Below, piece after piece: positions 8,399 through 17,380 of a stretch of DNA of 40,799 bases. This DNA is from Clostridia bacterium. Lineage in GTDB: Bacteria > Bacillota > Clostridia > Oscillospirales > CAG-272. A model generated the notes under the pieces. That model searched no databases and was not told the DNA's origin. It worked only from the letters and a program-made list of their open reading frames with translations. Each line of letters starts with the position of its first letter. Positions within the stretch are counted from its first letter, which is position 1. The position numbers and the translations under genes are program-made. Location of the stretch: the NCBI GenBank assembly GCA_017502975.1, contig JAFVTV010000035.1, forward strand, positions 1 to 40,799. The letters run 5' to 3'.

Positions 8399-9928
8399 AT
8401 GAATCTTACACATACAAAAAAATTCCGTCATGGTAGCGTTTCCGTTGCGCTTACCGTTGTTGTGATCGCCGCAGTCATTCTTCTCAATGCTATTTTTACA
8501 GCGCTTTCACAAAAATATCTTTGGTACATCGATATGACGCCCGAGCCTCGCTTCACCCTCTCGGAAGAGGCAAAGGAGGTTCTTGAGGCAATGGACACCT
8601 CAAAGGAGGTAAACATCATTCTTTGCGATGAGAAATACGCATGGGAGGAGGATACCATCCAGCTTGAGGTCTTAAAGACTGCGCTTGATATCGAATTGCT
8701 CTGCCCCAACGTACACGTCCGCTATACCGATATTTACACCAACCCCTCATCGGTAAGTGAATACCGCGAGCTTACGGGCAAAAACATTACCACGCAAAGC
8801 GTAATTGTCACCTGCGAGAACGCCGTGCGCGTTTACAATCTTGAGGACTTCTTTGTGCTTGACAGCAACGACTATGTAGACGGCTACGACGGAGAGCAGG
8901 TATTCGTTTCCTCCCTGCTTTCCGTAACCCAGGCAAGTGCGCCCATGGCCTGCATCACCAGCAACCACGGCGAGGTCTACAGCGAGGCACTCCTTAAACT
9001 CCTTGAGCAGATCGGCTTCCAGATCAAAGCAGTGGATCTGACAACTGAGGATCTGCCCGCCGAGTGCCGCTTGCTTGTGATCTTTGACCCCCAATCCGAC
9101 TTTGTGGTAGGCGGACTTTCCGAAGTTTCCGAAATCAGCAAAATCGAGGAATTTCTTGACAAAAACAATTCTATGATGGTATTTGTCGATAAGGACACGC
9201 CTTATCTGCAAAATCTTGAGCAGTTGCTTGCCGAGTGGGGCATTGAAATTGCACGTACCGATGACAACGACAATACCGTGATTGAGGATCTTGCTTCTTC
9301 TCTCTCTGTAAACGGCTACACCAACAAGGCTATCTACGAAGAGGGCGGCATGGGTGCCGATATCACAAAGCACATGCGCGAGAACGGCGTGAAAAAAACA
9401 GTTGCCTTCCCCAACACCACAGCCCTGCGCTTCTCCTCGCTTTACCAGGAAACGCGCTTTGAGGATTATCGCTCTGCATACTATTCGGGCAACGTAGAGC
9501 GCCGTACCTGCTACAACGTTTTCTTCTCCTCCCCCTCCGCCGTTGCCAAGGCAAAGGGTGAGACCGTTTCACAGGCCTCAGAAAATCTGCCCTACACCTA
9601 TATGATGCTATCCTGCCAAACTGATGCAGATGATGCGAATAACGCGATCAAGCACTCCTTTGTTTTGGCGTGTGCCTCTACCGACTTTGCCTCGGCAGCG
9701 GCTCTGGATCGAAGCTACGGCAACGCCTCTGTGCTTTCCTACGCATGCAACACCATGGGCAGTTTGGTCGTACCCGTATCGCTTGACTGTAAATATTACG
9801 CCAGCATGCAGATCACCAGTATTACTACCCAGGCAGCAAATCAATTTACCGTGATCTTTACTGTAATTCCCGCTTCTATCGTATTCATCGCCGGCATTTA
9901 TGTGATGATAAGGAGAAAGCACGCATGA
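8399..9928 (+). CDS. GldG-like ABC-system auxiliary protein
   Basis: The 509-residue protein has one N-terminal membrane helix (about 15-38), a large extracytoplasmic part and a C-terminal membrane helix just before the basic end IRRKHA. This is the architecture of GldG-type proteins (ABC_transp_aux family), always found with GldA and GldF. I chose the ATG at 8399, eight bases after GGGAGG, over the GTG at 8390 that overlaps it. It probably forms an outside scaffold of the transporter. Its stop overlaps the next gene by four bases. Confidence 0.85.
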   Translation: MNLTHTKKFRHGSVSVALTVVVIAAVILLNAIFTALSQKYLWYIDMTPEPRFTLSEEAKEVLEAMDTSKEVNIILCDEKYAWEEDTIQLEVLKTALDIELLCPNVHVRYTDIYTNPSSVSEYRELTGKNITTQSVIVTCENAVRVYNLEDFFVLDSNDYVDGYDGEQVFVSSLLSVTQASAPMACITSNHGEVYSEALLKLLEQIGFQIKAVDLTTEDLPAECRLLVIFDPQSDFVVGGLSEVSEISKIEEFLDKNNSMMVFVDKDTPYLQNLEQLLAEWGIEIARTDDNDNTVIEDLASSLSVNGYTNKAIYEEGGMGADITKHMRENGVKKTVAFPNTTALRFSSLYQETRFEDYRSAYYSGNVERRTCYNVFFSSPSAVAKAKGETVSQASENLPYTYMMLSCQTDADDANNAIKHSFVLACASTDFASAAALDRSYGNASVLSYACNTMGSLVVPVSLDCKYYASMQITSITTQAANQFTVIFTVIPASIVFIAGIYVMIRRKHA

Positions 9929-11979
9929 CACAACAAAACACCAACCGCTCCGTGGTTAGGATCAAAACCGCGCTGCAACGCCAACGCCGCATGGTGATCT
10001 ACCTGCTCATCGCGGTAGCGATCCTTGGCGTGGCGCTGGGGCTTACGCTCTTTTTCACCTCGCGTACAGCCTTTATCGATCCTACCGACGGAATCAAATA
10101 CTATATTGCCAAAAAAGGCGATATTTACGTCATGCAGACCACTGACGGCGAAATATTGCCTACCACCTCAGAGGGGAACTACGTGACCTCTGCGGGAACG
10201 ATCGTATATGTAGATGATGACACGGGTGAGTTCAGCACCGTGGCTGCAGTTCTTATCGAGGACGGCGAAACCGTTAAATTTGATGCCTATGACGGCAAAT
10301 ATGACGTACTGCTCTATCCCCTGCTTGAGCGTGACAACATTGCCGCCATTGAGGTGCATAACAAAAACGGCAGCTTCAGATTTTTAAGACAGGATATCAT
10401 GCAGGGCGATGAACTGGTCGACACCGAGTTTTTAATCGAAGACCGCGAAGATCTTGCGGTAGATGAAAGCGTTTTGTTTGCAACGCTGGTATATTTTACA
10501 GGCAGAACGCAAACCATGCTGCGCCTTGACACCAACCGTGTAAAGGAGCTGGGTTATGCCGAATACGGCTTGCCCGAGAATGCCGCGGATGCCACACAGT
10601 ATTTTATCATATCTGCAATGGACGGCACCTCGCACAAGGTCATCATTGGCGACGAGATCCCCTCCGGTGACGGTTATTTTGTACGCTATGCAAACCGTGA
10701 CGCCGTATATGTTCTCAGCGAGCTGACAAAGAGTGAATACAACGGCACCTTTAAGGAGGCGTTGCTTGGGCGCGTAGAGGATTACGTTACGCCCCCCTCG
10801 ATCTCTTACTCCATGGAGTCGACCACTTATTTTGATGTTTCTGACTTCAAGCTCTACAAAAACGGCTCAAGCAAGCCCATTATCGGCTTTTCCTACAGCG
10901 GATCGATCGATAAACGAAATAACACCTATTACTCTAATATCCCTTACACCACCGACATCAATCTGTCAGGCTATACAGTCAACTCCTACACCGTAGATGA
11001 CTGCCTGTACGCGCTTTACACATGGGAGCCCGATTTTGTCGTGGCTCTCGGAAGCGGCGATACCATGGGCGACATTGATACAAACGAATGGCTCAAGCCC
11101 TATGGGCTGGATACCGAATCCTATGCCTATCAGTTCTCCTTCTTCTTCAACCGCGTCCGTACCTATAACAAGGAAACGGGCAAGGACGTGGTTAAGCGCG
11201 CCGACCAAGAAAAACACATCGTTTTGGTAAGTGAAAAGCAGGAGGACGGCTATTATTACGTTTATAACCTCTGCTATGAGTACGACGACAAAACCAAGGA
11301 TTTCACGATCCTGGCTGACGGCTATAACATGATCGTGGCAATTGATGAGTCGCAGCTTAATTTCCTGTTCTTTACGCAAAAGGACTGGATCTCCGCCGAC
11401 CTCTTCTCGGGCTCTATTTCTTACTTAGAAGAAATGTCAATTAAGGTTGCCCCCGGCATGCTCAGCCAATATCCTGCGGGATATCAGCAGACCTTCACGC
11501 TCGACAACTCCGAAACGCTTAAGTATCTTGCAGAGAATCCCGAGGCCTCCTCTCAGCTGTCCACCGATAAGATGGTCGTTCGTGACAGCGCGGGCAAGGT
11601 GCTGAACACCATGCAGATCAAGCATTTTTATCAGTCACTGCTTTATACCGCCTGCCCCGACTATTCTGCCTTGTCGCAAGCACAAAAGCAAGCGCACATC
11701 GCTTCGGGCACGGAGGGTGCCGCACTTGTTATCAAGCTCAAATACGTGCTGCGCGAGCTCAACGAGAAGACGGGCTATTACGAGGAAACGGGAGAAGTCA
11801 TTGTACGTGAATACTGCTTCTACGAAAACCTCTCCACCCCCCTGCAATTTTTCACCACGGTAAACGGCACGGGCGATTTTTATCTCCCCACCTCCCGTAT
11901 CAAAAAGGTGCTCAACGATATTAGCAAGCTGTACGCCACCCCCGAAACCGACCGCATTTATTATGACAGCTTAACTTAA
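9925..11979 (+). CDS. DUF4340-like membrane-anchored protein
   Basis: The 684-residue protein has one N-terminal membrane helix (about 24-46) and a long extracytoplasmic region rich in Tyr, Asp and Thr. The YYIAKKGDIYVMQ opening and repeated hairpin-like segments resemble DUF4340 proteins, which sit beside GldG-like genes in many bacteria. It is the last gene of the ABC operon (ATG overlapping the stop of the previous gene) and is followed by a terminator. Function unknown; presumably an extracellular part of the same complex. Confidence 0.8.
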   Translation: MTQQNTNRSVVRIKTALQRQRRMVIYLLIAVAILGVALGLTLFFTSRTAFIDPTDGIKYYIAKKGDIYVMQTTDGEILPTTSEGNYVTSAGTIVYVDDDTGEFSTVAAVLIEDGETVKFDAYDGKYDVLLYPLLERDNIAAIEVHNKNGSFRFLRQDIMQGDELVDTEFLIEDREDLAVDESVLFATLVYFTGRTQTMLRLDTNRVKELGYAEYGLPENAADATQYFIISAMDGTSHKVIIGDEIPSGDGYFVRYANRDAVYVLSELTKSEYNGTFKEALLGRVEDYVTPPSISYSMESTTYFDVSDFKLYKNGSSKPIIGFSYSGSIDKRNNTYYSNIPYTTDINLSGYTVNSYTVDDCLYALYTWEPDFVVALGSGDTMGDIDTNEWLKPYGLDTESYAYQFSFFFNRVRTYNKETGKDVVKRADQEKHIVLVSEKQEDGYYYVYNLCYEYDDKTKDFTILADGYNMIVAIDESQLNFLFFTQKDWISADLFSGSISYLEEMSIKVAPGMLSQYPAGYQQTFTLDNSETLKYLAENPEASSQLSTDKMVVRDSAGKVLNTMQIKHFYQSLLYTACPDYSALSQAQKQAHIASGTEGAALVIKLKYVLRELNEKTGYYEETGEVIVREYCFYENLSTPLQFFTTVNGTGDFYLPTSRIKKVLNDISKLYATPETDRIYYDSLT

Positions 11980-11996
11980 TTTGTTGTGCATCAAGC

Positions 11997-12043
11997 AAAA
12001 AGCCGCACGCTCTATCGCAAAGGATAGAGCGTGCGGCTTTTTC
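11997..12043. terminator. Bidirectional terminator between the ABC operon and spoVG
   Basis: A 16-bp perfect stem (12001-12016 with 12023-12038) is flanked by A-tract and T-tract, so it can stop transcription from both converging units. Confidence 0.92.
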
Positions 12044-12088
12044 ATTATTGTATGCCTTTTGGCATATGCTTTGTTTATTCTGTAACTT

Positions 12089-12406
12089 TTAAAACACCGG
12101 CGTGGGAGCGACATCCTCGGCAGCATTCTCCTGGGGGGCAGATTCTGCTTCGGCAAGTGCCTGCTCGTAAGCGGCAATCACCGCATCCTCAAGTGTGGCA
12201 CGGAACTGCGCGTTAATGGGATGCACGATATCACGGTAGGTATCGTCGGGATTTTTGCGGCTGGGCATGACAATGAAAAAGCGATCTCTTGCATGAATAA
12301 CCTTGATATCATGCACAGCAAGCTGACTGTCAAACGTAACCGAAACAACGGCCTTCATAGGCCCCTCATCAAACAATTTGCGAACTTTAATATCTGTGAT
12401 CTGCAT
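12089..12406 (-). CDS. spoVG: SpoVG, RNA-binding regulator
   Basis: The protein begins MQITDIKVRKL and contains the conserved segments GPMKAVVSVTFD, VHDIKVI and PSRKNPDDTYRDIVHPIN, diagnostic of SpoVG. At 105 residues it is slightly longer than the usual 85-100, with an acidic Ala/Glu-rich tail. SpoVG binds nucleic acid and affects sporulation, division or virulence genes in Firmicutes. I use the ATG at 12406, preceded by CAAGGAGG; an upstream in-frame ATG at 12433 would place the ribosome site inside the gene. Confidence 0.95.
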   Translation of the reverse strand: MQITDIKVRKLFDEGPMKAVVSVTFDSQLAVHDIKVIHARDRFFIVMPSRKNPDDTYRDIVHPINAQFRATLEDAVIAAYEQALAEAESAPQENAAEDVAPTPVF

Positions 12407-12573
12407 TTTTTGCCTCCTTGAAGTTTTTGTCATATATATGGCATTTCTGGCATGTTTTTAGTATAAAGTGTTTTTGTGGAAGTTATTCAATCGCCATGTG
12501 TGCGTTTTGTGAAAGTGTCCGCAAAAATATTCTATTTTTCTACATTTTTTGTGCAATATTGGGAGGAACCGAC

Positions 12574-13974
12574 ATGTCTGTTGAAAATACGCATCACACC
12601 CCCGCCGAAATTGCGGTATCGCTCATAGGAAAAACAAAGCTGTGGTTTATCGGCATTGGCGGCATACATATGTGTGCCCTTGCCCTCATTTCGCGCGCAC
12701 GCGGCTTTTTTGTAGCAGGCTCCGATCATGCCGAAAATGAAAATACGGCGCGCCTGCGCCGTGCCGGCGTTGCGGTATATCCCCAACACAATGCCGCGCA
12801 AATGGCAGAATTTGATGCCGTCATTTACACCTTAGCGATCTCCCCCGACAATCCCGAATATCTTGCCGCCAAGCACCTTGGCATCCCCCTTTTCTCCCGC
12901 GCCGATTATCTTGGATACCTCATGCAAAACTATCCCTGCCGCATCGGCATAGCGGGCAGCCATGGCAAAAGCACCACAACGGCAATGCTGGGTGAAATAT
13001 TTGATGTGGCGGGGCGCTCGCCCAACGTGGTGTGCGGCGCGGTCATGCCGCGCTTTGGTGCGCCCTTTGTGGCGGGGGGCGGCAATGATTTTATTTTTGA
13101 GGCGTGCGAGTACGGCAATTCTTTTCTCCGGTTGCCGCCAACGCTTGCCGTTATACTGAATGCCGAGCTTGACCACGTGGATTTTTTCACCGACAAGGCT
13201 ATGCTGCTCCGTGCCTTTGGCAGTTTTGCCGCCAAAGCGCAAAGGGCGGTTGTACCGTCAGAGGATTCCGCGCTGCACGCCGCCCTGCCCGATACCACAG
13301 GGCGTATCACCTTTGGGATAGAAAGCGGTGCCGATTACCGTGCGGCAGCGCTTGCGGAAAACGCGGGATTTTTCAGCTTTGATCTGATCCTTCCGCGCGG
13401 TGCCGCGGGGCGCGTTACGCTTGGCGTAGCGGGTGTGCACAATGTAAAAAATGCCTTAGCAGCGGCAGCGGCAGCAGACCTCTCGGGTGTGAATGCCGCC
13501 GATATCCTCGTGGGGCTCGCCGGCTTTCGGGGAGCTCGGCGACGTATGGAATACCGCGGTATTTTTTGCGGGGCGCGCGTGTTTGACGATTACGCACATC
13601 ACCCCACCGAAATTGCCGCCACGCTAAAAACAGCACGCGACATGGCGGCGGGTGGGCGCGTGTTTGCGGTTTTTCAATCCCACACCTACTCGCGAACGGC
13701 GGCATTTTTTGATGATATCTGCACCGCGCTCAAAGGCGCTGACCGCGTGATCGTGGCAGACATTTATCCCGCACGCGAAACCGACACACTTGGCATGAGT
13801 GCGACAGGGCTTGCCGCAGGTGTGGGGGCGCACGCGGCATACGTAGGCGCGCTCTCCGATATTACGGCAACACTTTCACGGGAGCTTGCCCCGGGCGACC
13901 TTGTGGTAGTAATGGGCGCGGGTGATATCGACCGTATTTTTGGGGAATTTTCCAAAAAGCACTTTACTTTATAG
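12574..13974 (+). CDS. murC: UDP-N-acetylmuramate-L-alanine ligase
   Basis: The 466-residue cytoplasmic Mur ligase adds the first amino acid of the peptidoglycan stem. It has the N-terminal GIGGIHMCALA nucleotide-binding motif, P-loop GSHGKST (128-134), FEACEY, NAELDHVDFF and the DYAHHPTEI segment near residue 340, all in MurC order. Length matches the family. The ATG at 12574 follows GGGAGG; a longer reading frame from 12418 lacks a ribosome site and adds a non-conserved stretch. It is divergent from spoVG. Confidence 0.93.
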   Translation: MSVENTHHTPAEIAVSLIGKTKLWFIGIGGIHMCALALISRARGFFVAGSDHAENENTARLRRAGVAVYPQHNAAQMAEFDAVIYTLAISPDNPEYLAAKHLGIPLFSRADYLGYLMQNYPCRIGIAGSHGKSTTTAMLGEIFDVAGRSPNVVCGAVMPRFGAPFVAGGGNDFIFEACEYGNSFLRLPPTLAVILNAELDHVDFFTDKAMLLRAFGSFAAKAQRAVVPSEDSALHAALPDTTGRITFGIESGADYRAAALAENAGFFSFDLILPRGAAGRVTLGVAGVHNVKNALAAAAAADLSGVNAADILVGLAGFRGARRRMEYRGIFCGARVFDDYAHHPTEIAATLKTARDMAAGGRVFAVFQSHTYSRTAAFFDDICTALKGADRVIVADIYPARETDTLGMSATGLAAGVGAHAAYVGALSDITATLSRELAPGDLVVVMGAGDIDRIFGEFSKKHFTL

Positions 13975-14032
13975 CATAAATCGGCTAAAATAAAAAAGTA
14001 ACGATTTTTAAATGCCAAGGGGGGAATATGAT

Positions 14033-14785
14033 ATGAAGGCCTATGAAGCGCTTGCCGCCGTTTACGATGCACTGAACGGTGATGTTGACTATGCCGCCTT
14101 TGCCTCCTTTTATGAGGCTGCGTTTCGGCACGCGCATCTTGCGCCCGACCTTGTTCTTGATCTTGGCTGCGGCACGGGAAAAATGACAACCGAGATGGCG
14201 AAGCGCGGCTATGATATGATCGGCATTGACGGCAGTGCCGAAATGCTCTCCCACGCGTTTGAGCGAAAAAATGCCGAGGGGCAGCCGGGTATTCTTTTTT
14301 TACAGCAAAGCATGCAAAGCTTTGAGCTTTACGGCACAGTTGGCGCCGTGATCAGCTCGCTTGACTGCATCAATTATCTCACCGACAAGAGCGATCTTGA
14401 CCGTTGCTTTTCCTTGGTGCATAACTATCTTGATCCCGACGGCATCTTTTTGTTTGACGTAAACACGCCCTATAAATTTGAGCAGGTGTTTGGCAACAAC
14501 GCCTATATATTGGAAAGCGATGATTGCTACTGCGGCTGGCAAAACGAATACGAAAAGAAAAGCGGCATTTGCCGTTTTTACCTCTCCGTATTCACAAAAG
14601 AAGCGGATGGCACCTATTGGCGCACGGACGAGGAGCAGCAGGAGCGCTGCTATACAAAAGAGGAGCTCACGACAGCGCTGACAAGGGCGGGGTTTGCCGA
14701 GATCGAATTTTTCGGCGACGTGGATATGAGCGCCCCCACCGATACCACCGAGCGTTGGTTTATTAAGGCTATTTGTAAAAAGTGA
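14033..14785 (+). CDS. Class I SAM-dependent methyltransferase
   Basis: The 250-residue protein has motif I VLDLGCGTGKM and an acidic GIDGS end of strand beta2, typical of Methyltransf_11/25 enzymes. The N-terminal AYEALAAVYDALNGDVDY segment is typical of clostridial members found beside Hsp33. Substrate unknown. The start at 14033 lies eight bases after AAGGGGGG; the earlier ATG at 14012 precedes that ribosome site. hslO starts nine bases after its stop. Confidence 0.88.
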   Translation: MKAYEALAAVYDALNGDVDYAAFASFYEAAFRHAHLAPDLVLDLGCGTGKMTTEMAKRGYDMIGIDGSAEMLSHAFERKNAEGQPGILFLQQSMQSFELYGTVGAVISSLDCINYLTDKSDLDRCFSLVHNYLDPDGIFLFDVNTPYKFEQVFGNNAYILESDDCYCGWQNEYEKKSGICRFYLSVFTKEADGTYWRTDEEQQERCYTKEELTTALTRAGFAEIEFFGDVDMSAPTDTTERWFIKAICKK

Positions 14786-14794
14786 GGATATAAA

Positions 14795-15691
14795 ATGGAA
14801 CAGGCAACCATTCTGCGCGGCATGACGCGCGACGGCAGCGCACGCATCCACGTGATCGATTCAAGGGCGATCGTAAACGAGGCGATCCGCATTCATCAAA
14901 CCACCCCCACCGCAACAGCAGCGCTTGGCAGACTGCTGACCGCGGCATCGGTCATGGGCTCAATGCTCGGCGAAAAAACCGACGTGCTTACCCTCACAGT
15001 GGCAGGCAACGGCCCACTTGGCAAGCTGATCGCCACCTCGGATTATATCGGGAACGTACGCGGCTACGTGCAAAATCCCGCAGCGGATCTCCCTCTTAAG
15101 AAAAACGGAAAGCTTGACGTGGGTGGCGCCGTTGGAAAAGGGACCCTCACCGTTATCAAGGATATTGGCGGCAAAGAGCCCTATCACGGCACAGTGCCGC
15201 TTGTCAGCGGCGAGATCGCCGAGGATATTACGGCTTATTATGCGGAAAGCGAGCAGCTTCCCACACTGTGCGCGCTTGGCGTGCTGGTAGACGTAGACTG
15301 TACCTGCCGCGCGGCAGGCGGTGTTGTTGTGCAGCTCTTGCCCTTTGCGGATACCGCCATTATCGACCAGCTTGAAAAAAATGCCAATTCCCTCTCGAAC
15401 GTTTCTGTCCTTTTTGACCGCGGCCTTTCGCTGAAAGATATTGCCGATATTGCGCTTGACGGCATAGAGTACGACTTGTTTGATGAGCTTGACGTCAGTT
15501 ACCGCTGCACCTGCTCGCGCGAGCGTATCAAGGAGGCACTGCGATCCATTGGAGAAAAGGAATTGAACGCAATGCTCGCCGAGCAGGTGGCAGAGGGTAA
15601 GCCCGAGGCACTTGAGGTGCACTGCCATTTTTGCGGCGCAAATTATACGTTTGACAAGCAGGAGATCAACGGCTTTTTCAAAAAATCTTAA
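14795..15691 (+). CDS. hslO: Hsp33 redox-regulated chaperone
   Basis: The 298-residue cytoplasmic chaperone holds unfolded proteins under oxidative stress. The C-terminal zinc site is visible as CTC (in [10 protein letters not shown]) and CHFC (in [10 protein letters not shown]), the expected CxC and CxxC pairs. The N-terminal [10 protein letters not shown] and VAGNGPLG segments are also typical of HslO. It is the end of the unit with the methyltransferase; the tRNA promoter follows 18 bases after the stop. Confidence 0.95.
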   Translation: MEQATILRGMTRDGSARIHVIDSRAIVNEAIRIHQTTPTATAALGRLLTAASVMGSMLGEKTDVLTLTVAGNGPLGKLIATSDYIGNVRGYVQNPAADLPLKKNGKLDVGGAVGKGTLTVIKDIGGKEPYHGTVPLVSGEIAEDITAYYAESEQLPTLCALGVLVDVDCTCRAAGGVVVQLLPFADTAIIDQLEKNANSLSNVSVLFDRGLSLKDIADIALDGIEYDLFDELDVSYRCTCSRERIKEALRSIGEKELNAMLAEQVAEGKPEALEVHCHFCGANYTFDKQEINGFFKKS

Positions 15692-15709
15692 AAAACTTAA
15701 AAAAAAGTG

Positions 15710-15738
15710 TTGACAAGCATCAAACGCTATGATATAAT
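15710..15738 (+). promoter_or_regulatory. Promoter of the tRNA cluster
   Basis: A consensus TTGACA and TATAAT are separated by 17 bases, about 40 bases before tRNA-Asp. Confidence 0.9.
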
Positions 15739-15779
15739 ATCAAAGTCGCCGGTTCGGAATACCGATCCTGCGCATAACT

Positions 15780-15856
15780 GGCCCGGTAGTTCAGTCGGTT
15801 AGAACGCTAGCCTGTCACGCTAGAGGTCGTGGGTTCGAGTCCCATCCGGGTCGCCA
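15780..15856 (+). tRNA. tRNA-Asp (GTC)
   Basis: The 77-nt gene includes encoded CCA. The acceptor GGCCCGG pairs with CCGGGTC (one G-T), the anticodon loop CTGTCAC has GTC, and the T arm GTGGGTTCGAGTCCCAT is present. Confidence 0.97.
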
Positions 15857-15861
15857 GTTTT

Positions 15862-15937
15862 GCCTCTGTAGCTCAGTTGGTAGAGCAAGGGACTGAAAAT
15901 CCCCGTGTCGTTGGTTCGATTCCGACCGGAGGCACCA
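15862..15937 (+). tRNA. tRNA-Phe (GAA)
   Basis: The 76-nt gene includes CCA. The anticodon loop is CTGAAAA, the T loop TTCGATT, and the acceptor GCCTCTG pairs with CGGAGGC with one G-T pair. Confidence 0.97.
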
Positions 15938-15939
15938 TT

Positions 15940-16015
15940 GCGGATTTAGCTCATTTGGTAGAGCGCGACCTTGCCAAGGTCGAGGTGGCGGGTTCGAGCC
16001 CCGTAATCCGCTCCA
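15940..16015 (+). tRNA. tRNA-Gly (GCC)
   Basis: The 76-nt gene includes CCA. The anticodon loop is TTGCCAA, the T loop TTCGAGC, and GCGGATT pairs with AATCCGC. Confidence 0.97.
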
Positions 16016-16021
16016 AAAAAA

Positions 16022-16059
16022 GAGAACCACCCACGCAGCCGCGTGGGTGGTTCTTTTTT
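16022..16059. terminator. Terminator of the tRNA operon (both strands)
   Basis: A GAACCACCCACGC/GCGTGGGTGGTTC stem with loop AGCC is followed by T-runs on the plus strand. On the minus strand the same hairpin is followed by seven T residues (16020-16014), so it could also end minus-strand transcripts from the peptidase gene. Confidence 0.9.
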
Positions 16060-16062
16060 CTT

Positions 16063-16256
16063 TTTTGGAACGAATTACGGGGCGAGAACTGCCCTTGACC
16101 GCTTGGCGGTCAAGGGCGGGAAGAATGCCGATCTTGCCTTGCAAGTGGTGGCGTTTAGCCACCAAGGCATTCTGTTTTCCTCAAGCGCCATGGGCGCTTG
16201 AGGTCGACGAGCCCCGCTGTGCACATTCCCACCCCATTTGGGGTGGTGGTTTTTTC
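16063..16256 (+). ncRNA. Hairpin-rich candidate structured RNA
   Basis: No protein gene is credible here. Base-paired segments can be read directly: a closing stem CGGGGC (16078-16083) with GCCCCG (16211-16216); a perfect 12-bp hairpin 16091-16102/16106-16117; a stem 16122-16129/16166-16173 enclosing hairpins 16133-16137/16141-16145 and 16146-16152/16158-16164; and a perfect 11-bp hairpin 16179-16189/16193-16203. The element ends in a terminator (16229-16235/16240-16246 plus T-tract), supporting plus-strand transcription. The minus strand would fold similarly and end at the terminator at 16022. The strand, and whether it is expressed, are unknown. Decayed tRNA sequence is an alternative. Confidence 0.45.
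16229..16256 (+). terminator. Terminator at the end of the hairpin-rich element
   Basis: CCACCCC and GGGGTGG form a stem with loop ATTT, followed by a T-tract interrupted once by C. Confidence 0.75.
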
Positions 16257-16295
16257 TTTCTTTTGGCGCGACCTATGGGGGCGGCACCCCTTCCC

Positions 16296-17366
16296 TTAAA
16301 TCTCAATCAGTTCCTTTGTGCTCTTTGTAAAATTCCGAATACTGCCATCGGCATTGACCGCGATCATATCCTCAATGCGGCAGCCGTACTTCCCTGCAAG
16401 ATAAATGCCCGGCTCTACCGTTACCACGTGCCCCGGCAAAAGCACCGCGCTCTCGCTTGCGCCGCGCGACAGCCTGGGATCCTCATGAACGTCAAGCCCC
16501 ACTCCGTGCCCAAGAGAATGCCCAAAGCAACCCTCGTAGCCTGCGCCATCGATGATATCACGCGCCATCAGATCAAGCGCACGGCAAGATACACCGCCCG
16601 CAGCCCTATCAAGTGCCGCCTGCTGTGCCTCTAATACCGTATTGTAAAGGCGCTTCATTTCCGCATCCGCGCGGCCGATCACCACGGTGCGCGTCATATC
16701 CGCGCAATATCCACCGACACGCGCGCCAAAATCCATAGTAAGAAATCCCCTCTCAAGTGGGCAGTTGCGCGGCACACCGTGGGGCAGCGAGGATGCCGCA
16801 CCCGAAACGGCGATGGTATGAAAGGCGATACCGTCAGCTCCCGCACGGCGCATGAAAAATTCAAGCTCAAGCGCCACGTCGATCTCACGCACCCCTTGCT
16901 TTAAGTACCCAAGGATATGAGAAAACGCCGCATCGGTAATCTCTTGCGCCGCGGCAATCGCGGCAAGCTCCCCTTCATCCTTTAAAACACGCAGTGCCTT
17001 AAGGCGGGCGCTCGCCCCTGTATGCACGGTAATATCGGTAAGCTTTTGGTCAAGGCTCTCTCGCAGCGCAACCGTTACACTCTCCTCCTCAATGAGAAGG
17101 TCTCTGACGTTTTCCTGTGCCAAAAGCTCGCGCACGGCATCCAGCATATTGCGCTTGGGGCAAAGGACCTCAAAGGCGGAGTCAGCGTGGCTTTGTGCCG
17201 CCTCCTCATAACGGAAGTCGGTAAGCAAAACAGCACGCGAGGGAAAGATAAGCAAATATCCGTCGTCATACCGAAACCCCGAAAGATAAAACGTGTTTTG
17301 CGCCGAGGATATCAGCGCCGCACGGTCAGACTCCAGCCTTTGCTGAAAATTTTGCAAGTGTGTCAA
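16296..17366 (-). CDS. M24-family Xaa-Pro-type aminopeptidase
   Basis: The roughly 356-residue cytoplasmic metallopeptidase probably removes N-terminal residues before proline or splits X-Pro dipeptides. The two metal-binding Asp (MDFGARVGGYCADM), the His (HSLGHGVGLDVHEDP) and two Glu (TVEPGIY and CRIEDM) of the pita-bread fold are all present, after an N-terminal creatinase-like domain (about 1-130). I prefer a TTG start at 17366, eight bases after AAGGAG; a GTG at 17375 overlaps the ribosome site. It is the third gene of the lepA-hemW operon, starting 14 bases after the hemW stop. Confidence 0.88.
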   Translation of the reverse strand: MTHLQNFQQRLESDRAALISSAQNTFYLSGFRYDDGYLLIFPSRAVLLTDFRYEEAAQSHADSAFEVLCPKRNMLDAVRELLAQENVRDLLIEEESVTVALRESLDQKLTDITVHTGASARLKALRVLKDEGELAAIAAAQEITDAAFSHILGYLKQGVREIDVALELEFFMRRAGADGIAFHTIAVSGAASSLPHGVPRNCPLERGFLTMDFGARVGGYCADMTRTVVIGRADAEMKRLYNTVLEAQQAALDRAAGGVSCRALDLMARDIIDGAGYEGCFGHSLGHGVGLDVHEDPRLSRGASESAVLLPGHVVTVEPGIYLAGKYGCRIEDMIAVNADGSIRNFTKSTKELIEI

Positions 17367-17380
17367 GGTGATCACTCCTT

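Noticed and set aside
12418..12573. N-terminal extension of MurC
   Set aside because: No ribosome site at the upstream start, not conserved, and it covers the spoVG/murC promoter region.
15829..16098. 89-codon plus-strand frame over the tRNA genes
   Set aside because: It translates tRNA-Asp, -Phe and -Gly sequence and the terminator.
15815..16165. 116-codon minus-strand frame over the tRNA genes
   Set aside because: Its peptide (RGSNPPP, GWDSNPRPLA) is the well-known false protein read antisense to tRNA T-arms.
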